From assembly GCA_026419775.2 (NCBI GenBank), contig JAOPGA020001197.1, positions 62,001-126,000 on the forward strand: a stretch of 64,000 nt of DNA, read 5' to 3'. This document shows, piece by piece, positions 10,680 to 21,068 of the stretch. A program made the translations under genes and the position numbers. This stretch comes from Acrasis kona (taxonomy: Eukaryota > Heterolobosea > Eutetramitea > Acrasida > Acrasidae). The number at the start of each line of letters is the position of its first letter. Position 1 is the stretch's first letter. The notes under the pieces were generated by a model, which saw only the letters and a list, made by a program, of their open reading frames with translations, was not told the DNA's origin and searched no databases.

Positions 10680-10916
10680 GTTATTATTGTTTGAGGGACA
10701 CAAGGGGCATTTATAGCGCCGCGTAAGCGGATTTTTAAATGCTCCTTGCTATTTATTATTCTCCTGTTTGAACTTCGTTTTGGGAACTGCGGAAAGTTTA
10801 GGATTTTTGTAATAAACTTTCAAATACGGGAATCCGGAAATAGTTTCATTCCAAAAATTCCTCTGCTGATTATAAAAATAAACAGTTATTCTCAAACAAT
10901 CATTTAAAACAAAAAC

Positions 10917-11768
10917 ATGTTCTATAACTTTGCAAACCCCTACGATGAAGAAGACTTCTTTACTTCACCAAGATACAATTACAGAAGACCGATGCAGACT
11001 CCACAATACACTCCACAGTACAGACGGAGGGATGTTTCTCCCTCATACTCAAGTATAAGGTTACAACCCTCTGATGATCATGTTCGTACATATCAATCTC
11101 CACAATCATCGATTTTTGGTGAAGAAATCCCCACACGTCGTGCCGTTCCTCAACATCACTTAATTCAGCAACCCGTTCGTCGAACAGCAGACCCAGATGA
11201 CTTCTTTTCTACTCTAGAACATCAACAACCCCAATATAAAACTAAACAGCAAGACAAGCACAGTGCTCCTAGAAGAAGAATATATAAAAAACGAAACGCA
11301 CAATCTTCAGAAAACAAAATACCCACTGTGCAAGAAGAGGAAGATTTCGTCGAGACCAAAGAAAGTAATCCAAAGGTCGAAGTAGTAGAGAAGGAAGGTG
11401 GGCCAGCAGAGACAACTGCCGAAACAAACTTCGAACCCGAATTACCAAAGGTCGATGAGCAGCAAGATGTAGAAGAAGATCTTGAAGACGAAAAGCATGT
11501 AAAGGAGTGCTTACAAAAGATCGAAGACATAAAAGAAAATGTAACATCTATTGGAAAACAAGTGGAGGATCTAAAAGTCAAAGACAATTCAGAGTTCAAG
11601 GATTATGCTTTTGAGTTGACGAAAACAGAAGAAATGTTGACACAGAAGCTTCTAGAACTCGATAGTATTGTTGGTGACGATGAAGTTCGCAAACACAGAA
11701 AGGAAGAAGTTTTGGAGGTGCAAGAATTAATATCACAAATAGAAAATCTTCGCGCCTCAAGGTTGTAA
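10917..11768 (+). CDS. BAG-domain Hsp70 co-chaperone
   Basis: This is a single-exon protein of 283 residues. The first 100 residues are Pro/Gln/Tyr/Arg-rich and look disordered (repeated TPQY and RR motifs). Residues 130-200 are acidic and Lys/Glu-rich. The C-terminal 80 residues form predicted helices ending with KLLELDSIVGDD, RKHRKEEVLEVQ and ISQIENL. This matches the second and third helices of a BAG domain, whose conserved Leu-Asp and Arg-Lys positions contact the Hsp70 nucleotide-binding domain. By family knowledge it would act as an Hsp70 nucleotide-exchange factor. The N-terminal extension is not recognisable. Confidence 0.7.
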   Translation: MFYNFANPYDEEDFFTSPRYNYRRPMQTPQYTPQYRRRDVSPSYSSIRLQPSDDHVRTYQSPQSSIFGEEIPTRRAVPQHHLIQQPVRRTADPDDFFSTLEHQQPQYKTKQQDKHSAPRRRIYKKRNAQSSENKIPTVQEEEDFVETKESNPKVEVVEKEGGPAETTAETNFEPELPKVDEQQDVEEDLEDEKHVKECLQKIEDIKENVTSIGKQVEDLKVKDNSEFKDYAFELTKTEEMLTQKLLELDSIVGDDEVRKHRKEEVLEVQELISQIENLRASRL

Positions 11769-11837
11769 ATAATAAACATTAATGTACTTTGAAATTCACT
11801 TAAGTGATGCATTTTAATTATATAAAGGTGATATGAA

Positions 11838-12807
11838 CTAAATTGATGTGTCTTTTGTGGTTTGTAAAATCCTTTCGAATTGGTCAAAAAATACCATGTG
11901 TGCCTGATCATTTATGCAATGAATGCTGGACTTTTTGATTTTACTGGCTATACAAATGCTCATAGATGGGGTGCACGCTGTATCTTTTTCGCCATAAAAA
12001 ACCTGTACAGGTACATTGATTTCCTCCAGATTAAAGCCCCAATCTGAAGCAAACAAGTGATACTCCCATGCCTCTGTAACATGTTGGTTCTTTTCGTAAC
12101 ACTCTTTTGTGCTCATGGCGAACATTTCCAAAACGTCATCGTTATTTACAAGATAATCATGATCTGCCTTATTGTGCTTATAATCATCCAATACTTTCTG
12201 CCAATAGTTTAAATTTAATATTAATCAAAATTACTTTTTTTGGATTTGCAAGGAAAGTGGCAACGTCCATGCCCACTGCCTTCTCTATTAGCCAAGAAGA
12301 TTGGTAGGCTATAAAATAACCAACTTTATTGAACCAGTACATTCCTGTTGTTGAGTTTTTATCAGACCTTGGGCCAAGAGAACATACCACGACTACGTCT
12401 AGCAAATGTTGAAGTTATCAAGAAATGTAATACTTACTGTTTAAAATTTCTGGAATTTTAAAAGCACAAGCCAAAGCAAAAGGACCTCCTCCACTATAAC
12501 CTATCAAGGAGATCTTCTTTCCATGCGGAACTACTTTGGTATAAAGCAATTGCACGTCATCTGCATAATCTAAGAGTGTTCTTCTTTGCTTTGAATCTGA
12601 TATGCCAAACCCAGGCCTTTCAATCACTAGTAGGCAAGTATCTGATTTCGAAGATAACTGCTCCATTTGCCGTTTGCTCAAATAATTTCTGGTGGAGGGT
12701 GTCCCTGAAAGGTAAAAAACAATATGTGCAGCTTCATCCAGTGATGATGGTCCAAAATTTTTATACCCTAACTTTCTCTTGTCATCTAATTCAACAGTGC
12801 ACTCCAT
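11838..12807 (-). CDS. Soluble alpha/beta hydrolase, three exons
   Basis: Exons are 12807-12438, 12398-12235 and 12197-11838, with introns of 39 nt (GTAAGT...TAG) and 37 nt (GTAATT...CAG). All joins keep frame, giving 297 residues. The start is the first ATG in frame (MECTVELDDKRK). The fold shows FYLSGTPSTRNYL (the HGxP-like oxyanion turn), ERPGFGISD, the nucleophile elbow IGYSGGGPFAL, the acid in VFYGEKDTACTP and the histidine in NDQAHMVFF. A complete Ser-Asp-His triad is therefore present. This arrangement is common in small esterases and epoxide-hydrolase-like proteins; the substrate is unknown. A 16-bp perfect palindrome lies 7 bp upstream of the ATG. Confidence 0.85.
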
Positions 12808-12814
12808 CACTTTA

Positions 12815-12830
12815 GTTACAAATTTGTAAC
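12815..12830. promoter_or_regulatory. Perfect palindrome GTTACAAATTTGTAAC at a start
   Basis: A 16-bp perfect palindrome lies immediately upstream of the hydrolase ATG at 12807. Its half (AAATTTGTAAC or GTTACAAAT) recurs at 13121-13131, at 26555-26566 between the kelch and helicase starts, and at 54433-54441 upstream of the cytochrome b5 start. Recurrence close to start codons suggests a core promoter or transcription-factor site, but four sites in an AT-rich genome is weak evidence. Confidence 0.4.
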
Positions 12831-13673
12831 AAATAAAATAACCACGCCTATGTACGGAACTGCGCGACTTTGACAAGTTAAGGATCTAAATTAGCAGTCT
12901 TGTAGATTAGATTGTATGTTGTGTACCTTCATAGTTGTACATTGATTTAGTAAGCGTGTTTCTTTGAGTGAGCCAAGGTACCATATATTTTCATGTTGGA
13001 GTAATCAAGTCAGTTATATCATGTGTCAAGTTTCCATTGATTTTAATTAATAGTGTACAGCTTTCGATATATATAATGTTTCACGACTTGCTCAATCATA
13101 TACCACCCCTTCAAAATCTTAAATTTGTAACAAAGCGCAAGGTCGTCAGATATGGCATTGTGATATTGAATTAATTCTATATCAATATCGGTACTATAGA
13201 TATCAATATTGTAAATAAAACCATAATGATCATCGCATTTAAAAATTTTCTAAGCTAAATCTGACCCGAAATGATTCAATTGCAGGATTGGCACTGCAAA
13301 ATAAAGGAAGAAGAGAAAAGAAGAAGAGGAAGAAGATGAAGCCATTTATTTGATTAAAAGCGAATGGCTCAAACACACCCTAGGGTGGGCTGGTATCACT
13401 ATTGCACACCAATCCTGTAAATCATGCAAATGTGATATCAGTTTTGTTTTACATTGCCCATTGTGCCACCGCTTCGCAAAAGCATGATCGTGGTCCTGTT
13501 ACTATTGGCTATTGCTATAGCTTCTTAAATTGATGTGTAAAACTGTACAAAAAACTTCTACTCTTTTTATTCCATTCTGAAGCAATTCCGCCTTTATCCA
13601 AAATTAGATTACATCAAAAAAATTTTCAAGGGTATTCTAAAAATATCATGTGCATTGTATTTTCTCCTTGGTT
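12831..13673. other. Intergenic region upstream of the trehalose gene
   Basis: This 840-bp gap lies between two genes transcribed away from each other. It holds an AAATTTGTAAC element at 13121-13131, repeated TATCAATAT words around 13180-13210, a purine-rich run of AAG/GAG triplets near 13300-13340, and an inverted repeat CAGGATTGG (about 13284) / CCAATCCTG (about 13409) separated by roughly 120 bp. These could be promoter elements or a small structured RNA. I see no open reading frame I can support. Confidence 0.4.
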
Positions 13674-16377
13674 ATGAAGAATATGTTTCACAATAAGGAC
13701 AATACAATGATACCCAACAGTTCAGCAGTGAGCATTCACCTAGCTACAAAGAGACGCGCCAACAGCAGAAATGTAACACCAATTCCTGAGAAGAAGGAGG
13801 CAGACTACTGCACCCCTGCTTCCTCCACCACACCAATCGATGATATGCTTGGTGTCAAGTTTGGTGATCTTATTGTTGTCAGTAACCGTCTGCCAATGAC
13901 AATCACACGCAAAGAGGACGGTAACCACGAGTATAAGAAGAGCTCTGGAGGTCTGGTTACTGCTCTTACTGGTATGGAAGGAAGAGAATTTAAATGGATT
14001 GGATGGACAGGTATGGAATGCGAAGAAAAAGAAGAGCGAGACAAGCTAAGAAAAGAGTTGTTAGAGGAGCACAAATGTTATCCTGTGTTTCTTAAAGATG
14101 ACGATGCAGACATGTACTACAACGGTTTCAGCAACGGTGTCCTCTGGCCCTTGTTCCACTACTTATATGAGAAAAACACAACTTTCAACACGGAACAATG
14201 GGAGGCATACAAAAAAGTCAATCAACAGTTTTGTGATGCCATAATGGAAGTATACAAAGTAAGTACTGCCCGATGGACAGACCATTAACACTCGTTAGGA
14301 CGGAGACATGATTTGGGTTCATGACTACCATCTCATGCTTTTACCACAAATGCTACGTAAAGCAAGGCCTGATGCTTTCATCTCCTTCTTTTTGCACATC
14401 CCATTCCCGTCTTCAGAGATTTACCGTATATTACCAGTCAGAGAAGCTCTCCTCGAAGGTTTATTAGCAAGCAACGTGGTCGGCTTCCACACTTTTGATT
14501 TTGCAAGACACTTTTTGAGCAGTATAACAAGATCACTCGGCCTTGACACTACACCTAGAGGATGTCTCCACAATGGTATATTTAGTCACGTTCATGTGTT
14601 CCCCATCGGAATCAATCCCTCTCAATTTTCCAGCGGCTTCCAAACAGATGCTTGCAAGAGCCGTTACGCATACTTTAAGGACAAGTACAAGGGAAAGAAG
14701 TTGATCGTTGGTGTTGATCGTCTGGACTACACCAAAGGAATGGAACTAAAGTTGATCGCCTTCGAAAAATTCTTGGCCACTTACCCACAATATCGCAACA
14801 ATGTTGTTTTGATTCAAGTCGGCGTCCCTACACGTCAAGACGTGGTCGAATACCAGAGCTTGATCAGTCACGTCAACGAACACGTAGGTAGGATCAATTC
14901 AACGTACGGAACATTGGACGGATTCCCCATCCACTACATTAACAAGTCAGTCAACTTTGACGATCTTTGTGCTCTATACGGAATGGCCGATGCATTGATC
15001 GTCACTTCCATCAGAGATGGTATGAACTTGGTGTCCAGCGAATTCATCGTCGTGCAGAACGAAAGGTGCCTACAGGAGAATGTCAGCGTTGAAGATGGAT
15101 ACATTTCCGATAAGGACTCTCCAAGCACTCCAAGCAACAGTCGCTCCAATTCAGGCGAGGCATCAGCACAAAACTTTAACGTCGGAAAACCTCCAGGAGT
15201 ACTCATTCTATCGGAATTCGCAGGAGCAGCACGCTCCCTCGGTGGAAGTTTGATCATTAATCCATTCAACATCATCGCGACAGCAAAAAGCATTTTCGAC
15301 GCATTGGAGATGCCGCCAAAGGAACGCATAGCGCGTCACAGACAAAACTACGACGTGGTCAAGACCAACACTGCCACCAAGTGGGGATCGGATTTCATGC
15401 ATGAATTCGAAGTGGCATGTCAGTACCAAGCAGATCCAGCGCTATTCCACAAATTAAGTTTGACAACCATTCCAAGACTTGTTTTCAAGGACACCTTGTT
15501 ACAGAGATCATATGCAAGAAGCAACAAGCGATTGTTCTGTTTTGATTACGATGGAACGTTGATCAATTTACAAAAGTATCCTGCATTGGCCCTTCCCACC
15601 CAACGCCTTGTAAACACTTTGGTCAACCTGACGCAAGATCCTAAAAACTATGTGTACATCATTACGGGTCGCGACAAGAAGATGATGAGCAGTTATTTGG
15701 GCAAGTTGCCACGTTTGGGAATTGCAGCGGAACATGGAATGTACTGCAAACATCCTGGAAGCAAGGACTGGACCAGCCTGTACAAGTACGAGGACATTGA
15801 TTTGGAATGGATGAAGGACGTGGAACCCATCCTGCAGCACGTGGAGAGCAGGACGCCGGGTAGCTTTGTGGAATTGAAGGAGAGCAGTTTAGTGTTCCAT
15901 TATCGCAATGCAGATCCTGATTACGGCATGTGGCAAGCCAACGAGTTGAAACTACATTTGGAGATGGCGTTCAATTCGAGGCCCATGGAAATTATCAGAG
16001 GAAAGAAGGTGATTGAGATTAGACCGGTAAACGTCAACAAGGGCATCGCCGCCAAAAAGTTGGTGGAGAATACTCCAGATTATGATTTTGTATTTTGTGC
16101 AGGAGATGATGCTACCGACGAGCAAATGTTTGAAGAATTGGAGAAGTTCTCGTTGAACATGTTCACCAGCAGCAGTCCTTCGAGAAGGAGAAGTATCGAC
16201 ATGAGTCCCATCAAGAAAGCCATTCCACCCAAAGATGTGTTCACCTGTACCATCAACAACCAAAATGCTCAATTTAGTAAGGCCAAGTTTGCCATGAGCA
16301 ATCCTGACGAGCTGCTTGACTGCTTGGATGACATGACCAAGTGGGCGAGGGATAATCCAGAAAAAGAACAGGAATAA
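13674..16377 (+). CDS. Trehalose-6-phosphate synthase/phosphatase fusion
   Basis: This makes trehalose 6-phosphate from UDP-glucose and glucose 6-phosphate and probably dephosphorylates it. Exons 13674-14258 and 14299-16377 are joined across a 40-nt intron (GTAAGT...TAG), giving 887 residues. The GT20 half has VVSNRLPMTI, the glycine loop SSGGLVTALTG, WVHDYHLMLLPQMLR, FFLHIPFPSSEI, GVDRLDYTKGM and LVSSEFIVVQ, the usual donor and acceptor contacts. A Ser/Thr/Asn-rich insert of about 35 residues follows the last block and looks disordered. The C-terminal HAD phosphatase half has FDYDGTL (motif I, DxD intact) and GDDATDEQMF (motif IV, intact), so both halves look active. The start is the first ATG in frame; an earlier in-frame GTG exists. 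Trehalose fits stress or cyst physiology in an amoeba. Confidence 0.93.
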
Positions 16378-16446
16378 AATCAATTTTGTTTATACAGTGT
16401 GTTGTTACTTTACAATAATAATCTATTACGGTATCCATACAACATA

Positions 16447-16725
16447 ATGGAAAAGATTCAACTAGACGAGTTGAAGATGTCAAGACGGACATTCTCACCA
16501 AACAGTCCCACAACATTATTAGGAAAGAGAAGGGACTCTAAAGTTTTCACTCCACATTGGAGTTTCTTTGATGACGAGTTTGAAAACATCATGTCCAAAG
16601 TGACTGCCACCGAGGCTCCAGACACAGCGTGGAAGCAAGGATTATTATGTGGGAAGGGGAATCAAAATGGTGATGATGCCATAGAATTAATCCAAGGAGA
16701 CGTGGTGTTCAAGTTTTCAGAGTAA
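16447..16725 (+). CDS. Small hypothetical protein (92 residues)
   Basis: The ATG at 16447 opens a 92-residue frame just downstream of the trehalose enzyme. The protein is polar, has an N-terminal Ser/Thr/Pro stretch (SRRTFSPNSPTTLLGKRRDS), then a more structured part with PHWSFFDDEFENI and a terminal VVFKFSE. No domain is recognised. The frame lies in a tight gap between two confident genes and avoids stops over its whole length, which modestly supports expression. It could be a regulatory or intrinsically disordered protein. Confidence 0.5.
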   Translation: MEKIQLDELKMSRRTFSPNSPTTLLGKRRDSKVFTPHWSFFDDEFENIMSKVTATEAPDTAWKQGLLCGKGNQNGDDAIELIQGDVVFKFSE

Positions 16726-16779
16726 TTCTTTTAAAATAATGTTATAAAGTTTATTAATGTACAATAACTCTTCTCACAT

Positions 16780-17577
16780 TTATCGACGACCAATTGCTTG
16801 AAATAGCCCACCAATCAAGTATAGTCCTCCAGATACAATCCAGAGAATGGTTGCTTGATTTAAAAGCATAAGAAACGCAGTGTTTCGGTTGAATTCCAGA
16901 TATATTATGGAACCCAGTACGAGCACCGTTGATGCGACTGCATAGAAGACTGAGGCTAATCCGTTAAAGTGAACACTAACTAAATGCTCTTTTGTGACGA
17001 TCGTGTATGACAGGTTTAGATTGTCCGGTCCATATTGTCTGTACAATCGTACCGCGTCCGTTGCTGTTGAAAGTGCTCTTATCGCAAAATGCACGAATAC
17101 AATGGCCGCACCTGCGATCGCAATAACAAATCCCGCATCTACTAATCCATTGTCTGATCTTGCAGTCCAAAACGATGCTGCGACAATTAAACAAGCACTC
17201 CCAATAAGGAAAACTACATTCGACCACATTCCAAACGCGTGATATGACGACCGGGTCTTGTGACTGAAAACTCCAAGTGACGAAAGAAAGCCAAAGAACG
17301 ATGCTGCTGCCCAAAGAGAAAAGGCAACAATGTAAAGGATTCCTATTGTCCTATAATAGTACGGAGCGTCGTGAATTGCAAGTGCTGATCCAACTACAAG
17401 TAACGCCCCTCCACTCGCTATGAGCAAACCAGAAATTGTGGCCATAACCTGCAAAAAGTAGTAAAGAGCTCCTCTTTGAAATGGCGTTGCAAGTAACGGC
17501 CTTTCCATAATAATGGTCTCTTGCTTACCACTTGTCCTTGGTGCAAATCCAGGGCTATAAAATACGTCGTTCATCAT
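16780..17577 (-). CDS. Multi-pass membrane protein of unknown function
   Basis: This is a single-exon protein of 265 residues with about six predicted transmembrane helices separated by short loops. After a cytosolic N-terminus of about 35 residues come hydrophobic blocks near residues 38-65, 77-105, 115-140, 145-168, 205-230 and 233-262. Small residues (Gly, Ala, Ser) are common in the helices. There are no charged residues or motifs typical of transport families that I recognise. It could be a small tetraspan/hexaspan scaffold or transporter. Its 3' end converges on the small protein at 16.7 kb. Confidence 0.7.
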   Translation of the reverse strand: MMNDVFYSPGFAPRTSGKQETIIMERPLLATPFQRGALYYFLQVMATISGLLIASGGALLVVGSALAIHDAPYYYRTIGILYIVAFSLWAAASFFGFLSSLGVFSHKTRSSYHAFGMWSNVVFLIGSACLIVAASFWTARSDNGLVDAGFVIAIAGAAIVFVHFAIRALSTATDAVRLYRQYGPDNLNLSYTIVTKEHLVSVHFNGLASVFYAVASTVLVLGSIIYLEFNRNTAFLMLLNQATILWIVSGGLYLIGGLFQAIGRR

Positions 17578-17791
17578 CTTGTGTTATCTATTGTGTTTAT
17601 TTTTGAATTTTTATTATATTTAGAAATGGCAGTCATTAAGTTGGCCCGGTCATTAATAACCCGAACTCGGGTTGAAAAGCCTTGAAGAACGTGATGGAAG
17701 TGGTCACTGTACCGTACAAGCAATACTTCATACTCCTCACAGTCAATAATAAGAAATCATTTCTCACATCACATTTTTCATGTCAAAAGAA

Positions 17792-17876
17792 CGCCCACCG
17801 AGGGGCTCGAACCCTCGACCACAAGATTAAGAGTCTTGCGCTCTACCGAATACTCAAAAATCTGAGCTAGACGGGC
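17792..17876 (-). tRNA. tRNA-Lys(CTT) with a 12-nt D-loop insertion
   Basis: The minus-strand sequence folds as a tRNA: acceptor GCCCGTC/GGTGGGC, D-stem GCTC/GAGC, anticodon arm CAAGA-CTCTTAA-TCTTG (anticodon CTT, Lys), variable loop TGGTC, T-arm GAGGG-TTCGAGC-CCCTC, discriminator G. It is 85 nt instead of the expected 73. The surplus is entirely in the D-loop, which is 20 nt rather than 8: AG, then ATTTTTGAGTAT, then TCGGTA. Removing the 12 nt restores the standard AGTCGGTA loop. The insert contains TGAG, which can pair with the CTCA of the D-stem/loop. It could be an ectopic tRNA intron or an unusual retained loop. The anticodon loop itself has no intron. Confidence 0.9.
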
Positions 17877-18078
17877 ATCGTGTTTCCCAATAATTTCCAA
17901 ACCAATATGTCATAATGAGAATTATAACTACGCCTCTCTTGTTTTATGACAAAAATAACAATATGCGTATGTGAGTCTGTTTGAATGCAGAACATAATAA
18001 TATTACAGAAATTTATTGTAAAAAGGCTTAGTAAACCGTCACCCTGTCACCACGTCAAACACTCTCGGTAGAGATACA

Positions 18079-19245
18079 ATGTCTTCTTTAAAGAGGATAT
18101 TTGGCAAAAGGACAACTCCTAAAGATTTGGTATCTCAGTCATGTGATTTGATTGGAACTATAGTCTCTGTGGACAACACTTCTCCCAAATACCTAAAGGT
18201 ACACTTTCGTGTTTCGATATTTTATGCTAATGGAAGGCTGTTGAGGACCTATATAAAAAAATACTGGAACTAAAATCAATCTTATTAGGTGAAGTAGAAT
18301 CCGAGACCAAGAAGTCGGATGCTGAATTAATCGCGAAAGAAGCGATATGCTCAGGTTTAATTATGATGATTGTTAGGAACTTTGAACGAATCGGATCAGA
18401 TGTATGCTTCCACTAATTTCTATAATTAATCATTTTCAGTCGCAAAGGGATTCCACTCATATCTTTAATAATCTACTCAAAGTATTAGGTTGCAGATAAG
18501 CTTGTAGTTGTGGAGTATATTGAAGCAAATCCTTCCATATTAGATCTGTTTATTGAAGGGTAGTGTGCACTTAATTTATTAGAAGCATGTTTCTAACAAA
18601 ACAAAGGTTGGAGAAGCACGATATTGCCCAAATGTACTGTCAAATGCTTGTTGAGAGCATTAAACATGCCCCTCTCGCACAAATGGTACTCCCAAGAGCA
18701 TATCAAATGTTCAAGCTCGCAGAGGAAGTCAACTTTGAAGTATCCAGCAATGCATTCCTCGTGGTGAGAGAAATACTTACAAGACACAAAACATTAGTGG
18801 CAAACTTTATGGACACAAATTTCGACGTGTTTTTTGAGAAGTACTCGATCATGATGAAGTCCAACAATTACATGACACGGCGCCAATCTATAAAAGTATG
18901 TATTAATGTTTCAATGATTTCAAAGTTTCATAGCTGCTAAGCGAACTTTTATTAGATAGAAGTAATCTACTTGTGATGAAGAGGTTTATCAACAAAAAAG
19001 AGAACATGCAAATCATCATGAACGCATTAATTGACCGATACAAAAACATTCAGTTCGAGGCCTTTCACGTGTTCAAATTATTCATTGCAAATCCTAACAA
19101 GGACGACCAGATAAAGAATGTAATCCGTGCAAATAGAAACAAGTTGCTCCAATTTTTAAGAACATTCCAAGAGGACCGTTTAGATGACCAACAGTTTGTA
19201 GAAGAGAAGGAACTATTAATGACTAAAATCAGTGAGCTTGAATAA
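18079..19245 (+). CDS. CAB39: MO25/CAB39 scaffold protein, five exons, one-base break
   Basis: MO25 is a helical-repeat scaffold that activates STE20/GCK kinases with LKB1-STRAD or NDR kinases. Exons are 18079-18198, 18237-18401, 18440-18559, 18607-18895 and 18934-19245, with introns of 38, 38, 47 and 38 nt. Family blocks seen are IFNNLL, VVEYIEANP, HDIAQMYCQMLVESIKHAPLA, LTRHKTL, RRQSIK, NIQFEAFHVFKLFIANPNK and LLQFLRTFQEDR. The total would be near 330 residues, normal for the family. Inside exon 3, between IFNNLLK (ends 18481) and VEYI (from 18510), there are 28 nt where 27 are needed, so one extra base breaks the frame around 18482-18509. A 19-nt intron (18482-18500) would also restore frame but would delete conserved residues and be far shorter than the others. 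Confidence 0.85.
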
Positions 19246-19289
19246 ATTAAGCATTGTTTTGAATGGTGGTTGTTCTGGTGTCGTAGTAG

Positions 19290-19814
19290 TTTTTTCATCA
19301 CTTCACTGCATTTCTTTGTCCAATAAATTTCAAAAATGAGCCTTTGGATCACCGTACAAAATCGGCCATTCAAGCTAAATTGGACTTTATATTGCTCACA
19401 TCAAACTTCAATCTTGATCTTCATTTGTGCAAACCGATCCTTAATCATTCACAAGAACACATACTCCAACTGAAATTGTATGATGACAAGGCATGGTATG
19501 CAGTGTTGTTCGAGTACGCTCAGGGGACAGATCCAACACAGCAGTGGAGCGGCCTTACAGACACTAATGTTTTTGAGGATTATGGGCGAACATTAGCAAT
19601 GCTTCACCAGGCCTCAATGCATAAATCAGGTGATGTCAACAAGTGGAAACAAATCAAGGATAACATTCCAATATTGGACCAACTGGACGGAGGTGCCTCA
19701 GGCATCGAAAGAATACAATCAAGGGCTGAACTCGGACATGTCCCTTCTAAAATGTTACTGAATTTGTGGCACCTAAAAATTGCCCCGTTCGTCAAATCGT
19801 GTGGGCAATTATAA
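19290..19814 (+). pseudogene. Relic of an APH/choline-kinase-like phosphotransferase
   Basis: A frame of about 174 codons, open from just after a stop at 19287-19289, reads like the middle of an aminoglycoside-phosphotransferase-family kinase: DHRTKSAIQAKLDFILLT (N-lobe helix), LCKPILNHSQ, WYAVLFEYAQGTDP (hinge strand) and YGRTLAMLHQAS. The N-terminal nucleotide-binding strands and the C-terminal HGD-x-H-x-N catalytic loop are both absent, and no in-frame ATG precedes the first conserved block. It sits only 45 bp after MO25. I read it as a truncated host-gene remnant. Unseen exons are possible, but I found no coding sequence on either side. Confidence 0.45.
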
Positions 19815-20620
19815 TTAAGATAATACTGTGTAAAAAAAATCTGCAAGCGATTTTAATTTTAAATAGATCGCAAGGCATATATTCCTTGTTATATTATAAT
19901 AGTATTCCGGAAAGTATCAAGCCCAATCATTTGAGTTGGCACTTGAAAACTTTCGGATCGCGTGCATTTCACCTTTACACTGTAGCATCAGAAGCACAAG
20001 ATGTACATACGGCAGTTGTCTGTCATTCCACAATAATATCAGTCCGCACATGCTTGAGTTTGAGTTACAATTAAATATAATTTAATTGATCACACCAAAT
20101 GTTTCGAAAAATGTCCATCTTCGCGCTTCCCATCCTCTATATTTATTCCAGAATCCGTACCGATAAAATCAAATAACTCCATGAATGGGCTCCGGTTCAT
20201 CAAAAATAGTCTCGAACACATTCATTCACATTGTTTCGAANTTGTTTCCAAAAGGTTTTGAATAAAGTGTGGATGNAGCGGTCTCTATTTATAAATTCTT
20301 TCGAAACGAATGTTCGCGACACACATCATCTCTTTTTCTCAGCCATGTTGTTTTGTGCGGTATCTACTGTGTAGTGTTGTTGTTTGCAGCCGAGCGTAAT
20401 GAAGAGGGTTAGCATTCAAACTTTCTAAAAATTTTCTTTTATACAACAGTACATCATGTTGCCAACATGCTCAACGAGCTCCTCGGCGGACCCCATACCA
20501 TGAACGAAAATATATAACGTAATGAATGTCTGCTATTTAATTTTGTAAACTTGATTGACCAATAATTTCACCAAATGGCAGCAGTGTGAAAAAGTTTGTT
20601 TTGAAAAAAGATACTACGCC
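19815..20620. other. Intergenic region with two unresolved bases
   Basis: This 800-bp stretch lies upstream of the eS26 gene. It contains the only ambiguous bases in the window (n at 20241 and 20276) and several copies of TTTCGAA (20102, 20234, 20301). A TATTTATAAATT box lies near 20287. Frames around 19766-20074 have no recognisable product. Short ATG frames at about 20343 and 20470 are too small to support. It may hold the eS26 promoter or a non-coding 5' exon. Confidence 0.4.
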
Positions 20621-21068
20621 ATGACCAGTAAGAGAAGGAACAACGGACGTGCCTTGGCCGGACGTGGAAAAGTTAAGCCAGTCAGATGTGGAAACTGCGG
20701 ACGTTGCGTGCCAAAAGACAAGGCAATCAAACGCTTCTTGATCAGAAACATCGTTGAATCTGCCGCTGTAAGAGATATCACCGACGCAAGCGCATATGAA
20801 GGTATGTGTTATTAATACGATGAATGGAAATACGAATGTACTTTTTTCATTCATCTGATAATGGGGCTGAGCTAACAAAAAACAGACTACCCCCTGCCAA
20901 AGACATACACCAAGTTAAACTACTGTGTAGCCTGTGCCATCCACGGTCGCATTGTTCGTGTAAGGTCCAGAGAGGGACGTAGAGTACGTGACCCACCAAT
21001 GAGACCAAAAAGAGTATGTCACTACTTTATTATGTCTTTAATAACACTTTTTTCAGAGAAAGGATTAA
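20621..21068 (+). CDS. RPS26: Ribosomal protein eS26
   Basis: This is a small-subunit cytosolic ribosomal protein near the mRNA exit channel. Three exons are joined in frame: 20621-20801, 20886-21013 and 21057-21068, across introns of 84 nt (GTATGT...CAG) and 43 nt (GTATGT...CAG). The product is 106 residues, slightly shorter than the 115 of human. It begins with the basic [10 protein letters not shown] block and has the zinc-binding CGNCGRC and [10 protein letters not shown] motifs and the [12 protein letters not shown] tail; the C-terminus is cut down to MRPKRRKD. The first intron is twice the local norm, as is common in ribosomal protein genes. The upstream in-frame region has no earlier ATG giving a better start. 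Confidence 0.95.

Noticed and set aside
11222-11599. Ser/Cys-rich frame antisense to the BAG-domain gene
   Set aside because: The composition is the complement of Glu/Lys/Arg-rich codons on the coding strand, a classic shadow.
12968-13174. 68-codon frame in the gap before the trehalose gene
   Set aside because: Hydrophobic mix without signal, domain or conserved pattern; likely chance.
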